Source of the DNA: Agromyces laixinhei
Lineage (GTDB): Bacteria; Actinomycetota; Actinomycetes; Actinomycetales; Microbacteriaceae
Reading direction: 5' to 3'
Assembly (NCBI RefSeq): GCF_006337065.1
Contig: NZ_CP040872.1
Location: 1,364,001 to 1,428,000 of the forward strand
Length of the DNA: 64,000 bases
The position numbers and the translations under genes are program-made. The notes under the pieces are model-generated. The model had not been told where the DNA came from. It ran no database searches and saw only the letters and a list, made by a program, of their open reading frames with translations. Shown one piece after another: positions 10,858 through 18,960 of the stretch (within the stretch, counting starts at the first letter, position 1; every line of letters begins with the position of its first letter).

Positions 10858-12075
10858 ATGCAGGCGACGGCGACGAGGCGCGAGGCAACCGGGCTGCGGG
10901 GCCAGTTCGGCCAGGTCCTGCTGGCGACCCTCGCGTCGACGGTGGGCTTCTGGGCATGGATGGCGATCGCGCCGCTCCAGCAGACGTACGCGACCGAGAT
11001 GGGTCTCGATGAGGGGCAGATCTCGCTCATCCTCGCGATGCCGGTGCTGGTCGGAGCTCTCGGCCGCATCCCAGTGGGCGCGCTCACCGACCGGTTCGGC
11101 GGGCGCAGGATGTTCACCTTCGTGCTGCTCGCTTCGGTGCCGCCGCTGCTGCTCGTCGCGCTGGCGGGCGTCCTCAAGAACTTCCCGCTGCTCATGGTGG
11201 CGGGCTTCGTGCTCGGTGTGGCCGGCACGATCTTCGCCGTCGGGGTGCCGTTCTCGAGCGCGTGGTACGAGGCGAAGCGCCGGGGATTCGCGACGGGCGT
11301 GTTCGGCATGGGCATGATCGGCACCGCGGTCTCGGCGTTCTTCACGCCGCGATTGGCCGAGAGCATCGGATACCTGCCGACCCACCTGCTCATCGCGGGG
11401 GTCATGGTGGCGACCGCGATCGTGGTGTGGCTCTTCCTGCGCGACTCGCCCGTCTGGGAGGCGAGCCGCCAGCCGCTCATCCCGAAGGTCATGGGGGCGC
11501 TCCGGCTCCGCATCACGTGGGAGATGTCGTTCCTCTACGCCATCGTCTTCGGCGGCTTCGTCGCCTTCTCGACCTTCCTGCCGAAGTACCTCACCACGAT
11601 CTACCCCGACGAGGTCGACCCGATCGGCGCGGGCACCCGCACGGCGATGTTCGCCGTGGCCGCGGTGGTCGCCCGCCCGATCGGCGGTGTGCTGGCCGAC
11701 CGGTTCGGGCCGAAGATCGTCTCACTCGTCTCGCTCGCGGGCATCGTCGCGTTCGCCTACGTCGTGGGCCAGCAACCGCCGGAGGGCATCGTCACCGGCG
11801 CCACGTTCCTCGCGATGGCCGCGGCGATGGGGCTCGGCATGGGCGGTGTCTTCGCCTGGGTCGGGCCGTCGACGCCGAAGGACAAGGTGGGTGCGGTGAC
11901 CGGGGTCGTGGCGGCGGCCGGCGGTCTCGGCGGGTACTTCCCGCCGCTGGTGATGGGCGCCACGTACTCCAGCGTGACGAACTCCTATGCACTCGGGCTG
12001 TGGCTGCTCGTGCTCGTCGGCGCCGTCGCGCTCGTCGTCGCCGGCATGCTCCGCGACGCGCGGCCGGGCTCCTGA
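10858..12075 (+). CDS. narK: Nitrate/nitrite transporter NarK
   Basis: 405-residue, 12-helix MFS protein of the nitrate/nitrite porter family, which imports nitrate or exchanges it with nitrite. GVFGMGMIGTAVSAFF and GVVAAAGGLGGYFPPLVMG match the two Gly-rich nitrate signature regions, and ALTDRFGGRR is the MFS loop motif. The ATG at 10858 was chosen over an upstream in-frame ATG because AGGGGGG lies just before it. It is divergent from narGHJI and would supply nitrate to the NarG active site, which faces the cytoplasm. Confidence 0.95.
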   Translation: MQATATRREATGLRGQFGQVLLATLASTVGFWAWMAIAPLQQTYATEMGLDEGQISLILAMPVLVGALGRIPVGALTDRFGGRRMFTFVLLASVPPLLLVALAGVLKNFPLLMVAGFVLGVAGTIFAVGVPFSSAWYEAKRRGFATGVFGMGMIGTAVSAFFTPRLAESIGYLPTHLLIAGVMVATAIVVWLFLRDSPVWEASRQPLIPKVMGALRLRITWEMSFLYAIVFGGFVAFSTFLPKYLTTIYPDEVDPIGAGTRTAMFAVAAVVARPIGGVLADRFGPKIVSLVSLAGIVAFAYVVGQQPPEGIVTGATFLAMAAAMGLGMGGVFAWVGPSTPKDKVGAVTGVVAAAGGLGGYFPPLVMGATYSSVTNSYALGLWLLVLVGAVALVVAGMLRDARPGS

Positions 12076-12101
12076 TGGCGGCCGCCCGCGAGCAGCGGGC
12101 C

Positions 12102-12107
12102 TAGCCT
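12102..12107 (+). promoter_or_regulatory. Leaderless -10 box (mogA)
   Basis: TAGCCT lies 6 bases before the ATG at 12114. It shows that the gene is transcribed separately from narK although it follows closely. Confidence 0.5.
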
Positions 12108-12113
12108 TGGTGC

Positions 12114-12620
12114 ATGGCAGAGCACGGTGAGCGCATCAGGGCGGCGGTGATCACGGTCAGCGATCGCTCGGCCAGCGGTGAGCGAGCGGATGCCTCGGGC
12201 CCGGCCGCCACCGCAGGCCTGGCCGGTGCCGGATTCGAGGTCGTGCACGTCGCCGTCGTACCCGACGGCGCCGAGGCGGTCGAGGCCGCCCTCGCCGCGG
12301 CGCTCGCCGCGGGCGTTCGCCTGATCGTGACGACGGGCGGCACCGGTGTCGGCCCGCGCGACCTCACCCCCGAGGGCACGCGTCCGCTGCTCGCGGCCGA
12401 ACTGCCCGGCGTCTCCGAGGAGATCCGTCGGCGCGGGGCATCCGTCGTGCCGACCGCAGTGCTCTCGCGCGGGCTCGTGGGAATCGCTGCGACCCCAGGC
12501 AGGCCGCGCGCGGTCGTCGTGAACCTGCCCGGCTCGACGGGTGGCGTCGCGGACGGGCTCGCCGTCGTCATCCCGCTGATGCCGCACCTGGTGGCACAGC
12601 TCGACGGCGGCGATCACTGA
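12114..12620 (+). CDS. mogA: Molybdopterin adenylyltransferase (MogA/MoaB type)
   Basis: 168-residue single-domain protein of the MoCF fold. Family members attach AMP to molybdopterin before MoeA inserts molybdate. Seen in the sequence: the N-terminal AAVITVSDRSASGERADASG, the TTGGTGVGPRDLTPEGTRPL loop near residue 70 that binds molybdopterin in relatives, and the LPGSTGG motif near residue 143. MogA and MoaB cannot be told apart by eye; either name has the same role. It converges with mobA, with a hairpin between them. Confidence 0.92.
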   Translation: MAEHGERIRAAVITVSDRSASGERADASGPAATAGLAGAGFEVVHVAVVPDGAEAVEAALAAALAAGVRLIVTTGGTGVGPRDLTPEGTRPLLAAELPGVSEEIRRRGASVVPTAVLSRGLVGIAATPGRPRAVVVNLPGSTGGVADGLAVVIPLMPHLVAQLDGGDH

Positions 12621-12644
12621 GGTGTGAGATCCGGCGCGTGCGCT

Positions 12645-12663
12645 CGACCGCCTCAGGCGGTCG
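12645..12663. terminator. Hairpin between converging mogA and mobA
   Basis: An 8-bp perfect stem CGACCGCC / GGCGGTCG with a TCA loop sits between the two convergent genes. There is no T tract, so its strength as a terminator is uncertain. Confidence 0.45.
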
Positions 12664-12688
12664 GGTCAGGCGGTCGGGTCAGGCGGCC
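12655..12688. repeat. 13-bp tandem repeat spanning the mobA stop codon
   Basis: AGGCGGTCGGGTC occurs at 12655-12667 and 12668-12680, with a partial third copy to 12688. The mobA stop codon (12666-12668) falls inside the array, so an in-frame-looking copy of the gene end is repeated downstream of the real stop. Confidence 0.8.
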
Positions 12689-13619
12689 AGCCCTCGGCGA
12701 GGACCGTCGCCCTTGCCGACAGCTCGGCGATCGATCCGTTGCCGGCGCCCGCTGCGAGGCCGACGAGGAAGGTGCTGAGCGGCGCTGCCGGCCGTGCGAC
12801 GCCGTGGGCGACGTCGCGGGCGAGGTCGAGGATGTCGCCGACCGGAACCGCGGCAGGGTCGATGCCGAGCTCGGCCGCCAGGGCGACGATCCACTCGTCG
12901 AGCGATTCGGGCGAGTGCGATGCGGTGGACATATCGGCTCCTTCGGTGGCGGGCGCGGTGGCGGGGGAGTGGGGTGGACGTGCGCGCCGGGCGCGCTCGA
13001 GGTCGTCCCAGGTGTCGACGTCGTCGGCGAGCCCGTCTGCCGCGACGATCGATGTCAGCGCCAGTCCGTGCACGAGGGTGCGCATCGACGCGCCGTTCGG
13101 GTCGTGGAGGCTGTCGAAGGCCCGTGCGAGCGCGTCGCGCCGGTAGACCGCGGTGAGCCATTGCTGGCGGCCGTCGTCGAGGCAGACGCCGTCGACCGTC
13201 GCTTCGGCGCGTCGCGCGGCGTCGATGAGCGCGACGGCCGCGTCGCCTGCGTGCGGCAGGTCGCATGCGAGCACGAGCACCCATCTGTTCGCCGGAGTGT
13301 CGCTCTCGGCGGCGCTGTGGTCGACTCCCGCCCGATCGAGTGCGGTGAGGCCGGCCGCGAGCCCGGCGACGGGACCGCCGAACGGCGGCTCCTCGCGCGC
13401 CGTGAGCATTGCACTGGTGGTGTGGCTCTCGCGGCCTGCGCCGAGACTGTCGGGGCCGACGACGACGATGCGTTGCGCCGCGACCGTGGCCGCCGCGTCG
13501 ACCGCGATGTCGACGAGGCGCGTGCCGCCGATCACGAGTTCGGCCTTCGGCGAGCCCCCGAGTCGCGATGAGCGGCCGCCGGCGAGCACGACGGCCTCGA
13601 GACCGGGCCATCCGTTCAC
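12666..13619 (-). CDS. mobA: Molybdenum cofactor guanylyltransferase MobA fused to DUF6457
   Basis: 317-residue protein. Residues 1 to about 225 are an NTP-transferase domain with AVVLAGGRSSRLGGSPKAEL (nucleotide-binding loop plus Lys) and VLACDLPHA (metal-binding Asp), as in MobA, which adds GMP to molybdopterin to make MGD for nitrate reductase. A Pro/Ala linker leads to a C-terminal segment of about 90 residues starting SPESLDEWIVALAAELGID, which looks like DUF6457. The GTG start at 13619 overlaps the moaC stop (GTGA). Inside the gene a good ribosome site (GAAGGAG) precedes an ATG at 12932-12930, so the C-terminal domain may also be made separately. Confidence 0.85.
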   Translation of the reverse strand: MNGWPGLEAVVLAGGRSSRLGGSPKAELVIGGTRLVDIAVDAAATVAAQRIVVVGPDSLGAGRESHTTSAMLTAREEPPFGGPVAGLAAGLTALDRAGVDHSAAESDTPANRWVLVLACDLPHAGDAAVALIDAARRAEATVDGVCLDDGRQQWLTAVYRRDALARAFDSLHDPNGASMRTLVHGLALTSIVAADGLADDVDTWDDLERARRARPPHSPATAPATEGADMSTASHSPESLDEWIVALAAELGIDPAAVPVGDILDLARDVAHGVARPAAPLSTFLVGLAAGAGNGSIAELSARATVLAEGWPPDPTA

Positions 13620-14092
13620 GGGCGGTGCCAGTCGCCCGACTTGCCGCCCGTCTTCGTCTCGAGCCTGACGCCCTCGATCGACACCGACTTGTCGATGCCC
13701 TTGACCATGTCGACGATGGCGAGGGCGGCGACCGACACCGCGGTGAACGCCTCCATCTCGACGCCCGTGCGGTCGGCGGTGCGCACCGTCGCCGAGATCG
13801 CGACCCCGTCGTCGTCGACGGCGAGGTCGACGACGACGCCGTGCACGCCGATGACATGGGCGAGGGGCAGCAGTTCGGCGCATCGCTTCGCAGCCTGGAT
13901 GCCGGCGATGCGGGCGACCGCGAGCACGTCGCCCTTCGGCACGCTCCCGTCGCGCAGGTGCTCGACGACCTCGGGGCCGCACGCGACGCGGCCGGTCGCA
14001 GTGGCGCTGCGCACCGTGGGCGTCTTGTGCGTCACGTCGACCATGCGGGCTTCGCCGTGCGCATCGAGGTGGGTGAATGGATGCTCGTTCAT
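13616..14092 (-). CDS. moaC: Cyclic pyranopterin monophosphate synthase MoaC
   Basis: 158-residue enzyme that turns the MoaA product into cyclic pyranopterin monophosphate, the second half of the first step of molybdenum cofactor synthesis. Recognised by MVDVTHKTPTVRSATA, KGDVLAVARIAGIQAAKRC and DMVKGIDKSVSIEGVRL, which carry the usual Lys and Asp residues. The block normally read as PLCHP is PLAHV here: the His is kept but the Cys and Pro are changed. It overlaps moeA upstream (ATGA) and mobA downstream (GTGA). Confidence 0.94.
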   Translation of the reverse strand: MNEHPFTHLDAHGEARMVDVTHKTPTVRSATATGRVACGPEVVEHLRDGSVPKGDVLAVARIAGIQAAKRCAELLPLAHVIGVHGVVVDLAVDDDGVAISATVRTADRTGVEMEAFTAVSVAALAIVDMVKGIDKSVSIEGVRLETKTGGKSGDWHRP

Positions 14093-15354
14093 GAGGCCAC
14101 CAGCATGACAGTCACGGGGTCGCCCCCGCGAACCTCGTCGACATCGGCGGGAACGATCGCGTACCCGTCGGCGGCCGCAAGACCGCCGACGAGGTGCGAG
14201 CCGGCGCCGCCTCGGGTCGCCGGGCGCACCAGCGGGCGGGAGCCGGCGTCGACGAGATCGTCGGCGTCGAGGAGCACGACGGGCATGAACTGCACCCGTG
14301 CGCTCGGCACCCGCCAGCCCTCGGCGGCGATCGCCGCGATTCGGGGCCGCTGCACGTCGAGTGCTCCCTGCAGTCGCATCAGCGCAGGCCGTACGAACGC
14401 CTCGAACGAGACCGCCGTCGAGACGGGGTTGCCCGGCAGCCCGAACACGGGGGTCGGCGGGTCGTCGCCTCGGTGCAGCATGCCGAACGCCTGCGGCTTG
14501 CCCGGCTGCATCGCGATGCGGTGGAAACCGACGGTGCCGAGCGGGGCGAGCGTCGCCTTGACGACATCGTGCGCGCCGACGCTCACGCCGCCCGAGAGCA
14601 CGATCACCTCTGCGCCGGCGTCGAGGCCGCGGGCGAGTTCGGCGAGGAGCGCTGCTTCGTCGTCGGGCACCGTTGCGACGTGCACGATGTCGGCGGATGC
14701 CTCGCGCACGAGACCGGCGAGCAGCAGCGAGTTCGATTCGGGGATCTGCCCCCGTTCGAGCGGATGGCCAGGCGCGACGAGTTCGCTGCCGGTCGAGATC
14801 ACCCCGACGCGGGGCGCCCGGCGCACCGCGACGTGCGCGAGCCCAGCGGCAGCGAGTGCCGACACACGCGCGGCGGTGAGTCGCACCCCGGCGGAGAGCA
14901 CGGCGTCGCCGGCCCGCAGATCTTCGCCTGCGCGCCGCACGTGTGCGCCGGGTCGCGGGCTCGTCGACACGGTGACGACCGGGTGGCCCGCGTCGGTGTG
15001 CTCGACCGGAACCACCGCGTCGGCCGAACTCGGCATCGGCGCACCCGTCATGATGCGCACGGCTTCCCCAGCGCCGAACAGGGGGTCGTCGGCACTGCCG
15101 GCGGCGACTTCGGCGACGATCCGCAGTGCCACCGGGCGATCAGTGCTCGCCGCGGCGACGTCGGCATGCTGCACCGCATAGCCGTCCATCGCCGAGTTGT
15201 CGAACACCGGGATGTCGAGCCGGCTGCGCACGTCGACCGCGAGGACATGCCCGTGCGCGTCGGCGAGCGGCAGCTCGACGGGGGCGAGCGGATGCATCGC
15301 GGCGAGCACGCGTGCCACGTGTGCATCGACGGTGTCGAGGTCGCCGGTGCTCAT
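14089..15354 (-). CDS. moeA: Molybdopterin molybdenumtransferase MoeA, copy 1
   Basis: 421-residue MoeA, which inserts molybdate into adenylated molybdopterin. Seen: FDNSAMDGYAV near residue 50, IMTGAPMPSSADAVVPVE near 100, the MoCF core VLSGGVSVGAHDVVK and the FGLPGNPVS loop. The length is normal for the family. Its stop overlaps the moaC start. A second, divergent moeA lies 70 bases upstream in the same operon. Confidence 0.95.
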   Translation of the reverse strand: MSTGDLDTVDAHVARVLAAMHPLAPVELPLADAHGHVLAVDVRSRLDIPVFDNSAMDGYAVQHADVAAASTDRPVALRIVAEVAAGSADDPLFGAGEAVRIMTGAPMPSSADAVVPVEHTDAGHPVVTVSTSPRPGAHVRRAGEDLRAGDAVLSAGVRLTAARVSALAAAGLAHVAVRRAPRVGVISTGSELVAPGHPLERGQIPESNSLLLAGLVREASADIVHVATVPDDEAALLAELARGLDAGAEVIVLSGGVSVGAHDVVKATLAPLGTVGFHRIAMQPGKPQAFGMLHRGDDPPTPVFGLPGNPVSTAVSFEAFVRPALMRLQGALDVQRPRIAAIAAEGWRVPSARVQFMPVVLLDADDLVDAGSRPLVRPATRGGAGSHLVGGLAAADGYAIVPADVDEVRGGDPVTVMLVAS

Positions 15355-15379
15355 CGCGCCTCGATCATCATGCGCCCGA

Positions 15380-15444
15380 CGTCGGTCACGAATCGCCCGC
15401 CGTCAGTCATCGATCCGCCAGACGTCAGTCATCGATGCGCCAGA
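15380..15444. repeat. 22-bp tandem repeat between the moeA genes
   Basis: Two units (15401-15422 and 15423-15444) share 21 of 22 bases, and a weaker third copy lies at 15380-15400. The array includes the last codons and stop of the upstream moeA copy (stop at 15425-15427), so the gene end has been duplicated into the spacer. Confidence 0.8.
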
Positions 15445-16729
15445 CGTCGACGAGTGCTCCTGCAGGCAGCGCGTCGACGCCGACCGGCAGGTGCACGAGC
15501 ACGGTGGCGATCGCGTAGGCGTGCAGCAGGTGCGAGCTGGGTGCGCCCACCTCGACGGCGCCGTTGCCGTCGATGACGCCGCGTCGCACCTGGTGCTTGC
15601 CGATCGGTGAGGTCACCGAGTGGGCGAGCCTGAGATGAGCACGCGGCCGGTCGGGAGTGAGCCCCGCGAAGGCGCGCAGCACCGGCCGCAGGAACAGTTC
15701 GAACGAGACGAGCGCGCTCACCGGATTGCCGGGGAAGGCAAGGACCGGCACTGCGGTGGTGCCGGGGCCGAGAACGACCCGGCCGAGGCCCTGCGGACCG
15801 CCCGGCTGGATGGCGACCTTCACGAACCCGACGCCGCGCGATGCGAGTGCATCGCGCACCACCTCGAACGCTCCCGCGCTCACGCCGCCGGTCGTGACCA
15901 CGAGATCGACCATGCCGGCCGAGCCCTCGAGTGCGGCGATGACGGCGTCGGGGTCATCGGGTGCAAGCGTGTCGCGCACGAGGGCACCCGCCTCTTCGAG
16001 CGCGGCTCGGAGCATCGAGGTGTTGGCGTCGTGGATCTGCCCGGGCGAGAGCGGCATGCCGGCAGGACGTAGCTCGTGGCCGGTCGAGAGCAGCAGCACG
16101 CTGATGCGGCGTCGCACCGCGACCTGAGTGATGCCGGCCGCGGCGAGCGTGCCGAGCTGAGCAGGGCCGAGCCGGGTGCCGGAGGGCAGCAGCACAGCGC
16201 CGCGCGCGACGTCGGTGCCGACCGCGCGCACGAAGGTGCCAGGAGCGACCGGGTGGGCGAATCGCACGGAGGTGCCGGGCGCTGCATCGCGCGTGCGGCC
16301 GCCGAGCCGGGGAAAGCGGGGCGGATCGGCGGCTTCGACCGGAACGACGGCGTCGGCGCCGTCGGGCACGGCTGCGCCGGTCATGACGGGTGACGCGGTG
16401 CCGGGGGCGTGCGTGCGGATCGGATCGCCCGCGGCGGTCGTTCTGCCGACCGGCAGCGCGACGGGCGTCTCGGGTCGAGCCGCCGCAAGGTCGGCCGAGG
16501 CGACCGCGTACCCGTCCATCTGCGAGTTCGCGAACGCGGGAAGGTCGTCTGGGGCGAGCACGTCGTGCGCGAGCACCCGGCCGTGCGCGCGTACGCGACT
16601 GTGCGGGCCCGAGACGGCATCGAGTGCGAGCACCTCTGCACCCTCCGCCGCCTCGAGCGATGCGTGCAGAATGGCGAGCAGTTCGCGCACCGCGCGCTGA
16701 TGCTCGACGAAGGTGCGCATGTCGGCCAC
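15425..16729 (-). CDS. Molybdopterin molybdenumtransferase MoeA, copy 2
   Basis: 434-residue MoeA-family paralogue. Seen: FANSQMDGYAVASADL near residue 67, VMTGAAVPDGADAVVPVE near 113, VTTGGVSAGAFEVVRDAL and LAFPGNPVSALVSFELFLRP. All the usual blocks are present, so nothing suggests loss of function. It differs widely from copy 1. The GTG at 16729 lies 5 bases after the moaD stop; an in-frame ATG three codons later is an alternative. Actinobacteria often keep two MoeA proteins, possibly for different target enzymes; here nitrate reductase and xanthine dehydrogenase are the obvious candidates (inference). Confidence 0.92.
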   Translation of the reverse strand: MADMRTFVEHQRAVRELLAILHASLEAAEGAEVLALDAVSGPHSRVRAHGRVLAHDVLAPDDLPAFANSQMDGYAVASADLAAARPETPVALPVGRTTAAGDPIRTHAPGTASPVMTGAAVPDGADAVVPVEAADPPRFPRLGGRTRDAAPGTSVRFAHPVAPGTFVRAVGTDVARGAVLLPSGTRLGPAQLGTLAAAGITQVAVRRRISVLLLSTGHELRPAGMPLSPGQIHDANTSMLRAALEEAGALVRDTLAPDDPDAVIAALEGSAGMVDLVVTTGGVSAGAFEVVRDALASRGVGFVKVAIQPGGPQGLGRVVLGPGTTAVPVLAFPGNPVSALVSFELFLRPVLRAFAGLTPDRPRAHLRLAHSVTSPIGKHQVRRGVIDGNGAVEVGAPSSHLLHAYAIATVLVHLPVGVDALPAGALVDVWRIDD

Positions 16730-16734
16730 CGTGC

Positions 16735-16983
16735 TCAGCCGCCCGCGAACGGCGGCAGAATGTCGACCCGGTCGGCGAGCGGATGCCCCGCCTCGCGTCG
16801 CACCGTGCCGTCGACGAGGAACGAACCCGAGCGCAGCACCCGTTCCATCGGCGCGCCGTAGCGCGAGACGAGTTCGTCGCGCAGCGCCCCGAGCGTTGCC
16901 GTGCCACTGACTTCGAGCCGCTCTTCGTCGACGCCGGCCGCCTCTGCGGCCGCCGCGAAGTACCGAACGGTCACGAGCGCCAT
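16735..16983 (-). CDS. moaD: Molybdopterin synthase small subunit MoaD
   Basis: 82-residue ubiquitin-like sulfur carrier. Its C-terminal Gly is adenylated by MoeB, turned into a thiocarboxylate and used by MoaE to make the dithiolene of molybdopterin. The protein ends PPFAGG, with the required Gly-Gly. MALVTVRYFAAAAEAAG is the usual first strand and helix, so the ATG at 16983 was chosen over one 11 codons upstream. It is first gene of the minus-strand operon moaD-moeA-moeA-moaC-mobA. Confidence 0.93.
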   Translation of the reverse strand: MALVTVRYFAAAAEAAGVDEERLEVSGTATLGALRDELVSRYGAPMERVLRSGSFLVDGTVRREAGHPLADRVDILPPFAGG

Positions 16984-17056
16984 GACACTGATGCTACCCG
17001 CACCGTCCCGGGCCACGCTGTCGTGTGTTCAGGGGGAGAGTCGGGACGAAGTACGT

Positions 17057-17146
17057 CTAGCCAGCGGAAATCCGACTGCGCCGGCGGGTCGAGTTGCCTC
17101 CGATCCACAGCCCGATCAGCAGCATACCCACGAAGCCGTACTTCAA
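17057..17146 (-). CDS. Possible 29-residue membrane peptide or gene remnant
   Basis: A short frame on the minus strand, starting at TTG 17146, reads as one clear hydrophobic helix (FVGMLLIGLWIGG) followed by a basic tail (TRRRSR). A stop lies just upstream in frame and no good ribosome site is seen. It may be a small membrane peptide or the leftover end of a lost membrane protein gene. Confidence 0.25.
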   Translation of the reverse strand: MKYGFVGMLLIGLWIGGNSTRRRSRISAG

Positions 17147-17236
17147 CCGAGCCGCTGCTCACGGAACGCGTGGCGACCGCTGCTTCGCGATGCTCCTCCG
17201 CCCTCGACTTCGGGGCGCGTTCGTTCTGTCTGGGGC

Positions 17237-17242
17237 TACCGT
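17237..17242 (+). promoter_or_regulatory. Leaderless -10 box
   Basis: TACCGT lies 6 bases before the ATG at 17249, the same arrangement as at other genes in this window. It supports that start as once or still functional. Confidence 0.45.
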
Positions 17243-17248
17243 TGAGGC

Positions 17249-17686
17249 ATGGACGACACCCGGCCGGCGACGGCGGAGGACGTGCACGATCTGGCCGCGT
17301 CGATGCCCCACGTCGTTCTGTCTACCGGGCGGCTCGGCAATGCCGTGTACCAGGTCGGCAGCACGTCGTTCGTGTTCTTCCGGAACCCGCGTCCGGAGGT
17401 CGTGATCGCTGCGGCGGCCGCCGAAGTCGGCCCGTCGGTCGAGACCGAATGCACGGGCAGAGAACGGCTTCGCATCGATGAACTCAGCGCCGACCAGTTG
17501 CGCGCCGACCAAGTGCGCGCCGACCAGTTGCGCGCAGACGCGGCACGCGACCTGCTGCTCGACGGCACCCTCGACTTCCGAATCCACGCTGGCCGACGCG
17601 GTCTCGCAGGTGCGGCCGGTCGTTCACGTGACGGTTCCGGTGCTGAAGCTCGTGGGAGAGTCCGAGTCGCCCGGGATCCGTCCTGA
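17249..17686 (+). pseudogene. MmcQ/YjbR-like N-terminal fragment, probably broken
   Basis: The first 55 or so residues (DVHDLAASMP ... GNAVYQVGSTSFVFFRNPRPEVV) look like the start of an MmcQ/YjbR-family protein, and the leaderless -10 box supports the start. The family's second half is absent. Instead the frame runs through a 15-bp tandem repeat (17487-17531, coding ADQLR-type pentapeptides) and then Arg/Gly-rich sequence without family character. The likeliest reading is a gene disrupted by deletion or frameshift. The family assignment rests on remembered similarity. Confidence 0.45.
17487..17531. repeat. 15-bp tandem repeat, three units
   Basis: Three units of GCGCCGACCAGTTGC type (one with AAG for AGT) in a row, with a decayed fourth. 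On the minus strand they read as pentapeptides AQLVG, AHLVG, AQLVG, continuing AEFID, which resembles the A-x-L-x-x pattern of pentapeptide-repeat proteins. Confidence 0.75.
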
Positions 17687-17723
17687 TCCAGCACGATTCA
17701 GTTCCGCACACACGCACCGAACG

Positions 17724-17729
17724 TAGAAT
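17724..17729 (+). promoter_or_regulatory. Leaderless -10 box (moeB)
   Basis: TAGAAT lies 6 bases before the ATG at 17736, a near-consensus box. Confidence 0.55.
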
Positions 17730-17735
17730 TGCCGC

Positions 17736-18896
17736 ATGCGCGCACGTCCGGCACCACTGGTCGAGCCGTCGGCACCGCTCGCCCCCGAGCGCATCGCGCG
17801 GTTCAGCCGGCAGATCATGCTGCCCGGCTTCGGCGAACTCGCGCAGCGCCGCCTCGCCGCAGCACGCGTGCTCGTCGTCGGTGCCGGCGGACTCGGCAGC
17901 GCGCTCGTGCCCTCCCTCGCGGGCGCGGGCGTCGGCACGCTCGGCCTCGCCGACGACGACATCGTCGAGCTCTCGAACCTGCACCGCCAGATGAGCCACG
18001 GCGTCGCCGACATCGGCCGGCTCAAGGTCGACTCGCTCGCCGACACCGTCGCCGCCATCGACCCGGAGTGCCGGGTCGTGCGCCACACCGAGCGGTTGAG
18101 CGCGGCGAACATGCGCGACATCCTCGCCGGGTACGACCTGGTCGTCGACGGCAGCGACAACTTTCCGACCCGCTATCTCACGAGCGACGCCGCCGTGCTC
18201 GAACGCAAGCCGCTCGTGTGGGGCGCGATCCTGCGGTACCACGGTCAGGTCGGCCTGTCATGGCACGAGCACGGCCCCACCTATCGCGACCTCTTCCCGT
18301 TGCCGCCGGCGCCCGACGAGGTGCTCTCGTGCGAGCTCGGCGGAGTGCTGCCGACCCTCTGCGCCACCGTCGGGGCTCTCATGGCGGGCGAGGTCGTCAA
18401 GCTCATCACCGGCATCGGTGAACCGCTGCTCGGCCGTGTGTCGACCGTCGACGCGCTCTCGGGTCGCAGCCGTGAGATCGAGTACGAAGCGATTGCGGAT
18501 GCCCCGGCGATCACCTCGCTCGTCGACTACGAGCTGTTCTGCGGGGTCGACGACGCCGCGGCGCAGGCCGCCGCCGCATCCGTGCCGCCGATCTCGTCGG
18601 CCGAACTGCTGCGTCGCCTGCGAAGCGGCGAGCCCATGCACCTGATCGACGTGCGCGAGCCCGCCGAGGCGGCGTTGCGGCGCATCAGCGGCAGCGAGCT
18701 CGTGCCGCTCGGCGAGCTCGTCGGCGGCGCCGTACCCGGTGCCGGCGAGGGCGCCATCGTCGTCTATTGCGAATTCGATGTGCGGTCGCGCCGCGCAGCA
18801 CGCCTGCTGCGCGAGCTCGGGCACGCCGACGTCGTGTACCTGGCCGGCGGCATCGACGCGTTCTCGTCGGTCGCCGGCGAGCTCGTGCACCGCTGA
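17736..18896 (+). CDS. moeB: MoaD adenylyltransferase with rhodanese domain (MoeB/MoeZ type)
   Basis: 386-residue two-domain enzyme that activates the MoaD C-terminus with ATP; in MoeZ-type fusions the rhodanese domain supplies the sulfur. The N-terminal E1-like domain has VLVVGAGGLGSALVPSLAGAG (nucleotide binding, near residue 45) and DNFPTRYL. The rhodanese domain from about residue 285 has HLIDVREPAE and the active-site loop YCEFDVRS, with Cys in the right place and the normal loop length. Only parts of the classic zinc CxxC pairs are seen (SCELGGVLPTLC), as in actinobacterial MoeZ. moaE follows 64 bases downstream. Confidence 0.93.
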   Translation: MRARPAPLVEPSAPLAPERIARFSRQIMLPGFGELAQRRLAAARVLVVGAGGLGSALVPSLAGAGVGTLGLADDDIVELSNLHRQMSHGVADIGRLKVDSLADTVAAIDPECRVVRHTERLSAANMRDILAGYDLVVDGSDNFPTRYLTSDAAVLERKPLVWGAILRYHGQVGLSWHEHGPTYRDLFPLPPAPDEVLSCELGGVLPTLCATVGALMAGEVVKLITGIGEPLLGRVSTVDALSGRSREIEYEAIADAPAITSLVDYELFCGVDDAAAQAAAASVPPISSAELLRRLRSGEPMHLIDVREPAEAALRRISGSELVPLGELVGGAVPGAGEGAIVVYCEFDVRSRRAARLLRELGHADVVYLAGGIDAFSSVAGELVHR

Positions 18897-18960
18897 CCAC
18901 CTCCGACACCACCGCCAACTCCGACACTCCGACACCACAGCCACCACGCGAGAGGCACGC

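Noticed and set aside
17159..17587. Pentapeptide-repeat protein gene on the minus strand
   Set aside because: Only about four to six repeat units look right, the rest of the frame is Arg/His-rich without pattern, and no ribosome site precedes it; kept only as part of the decayed-region finding.
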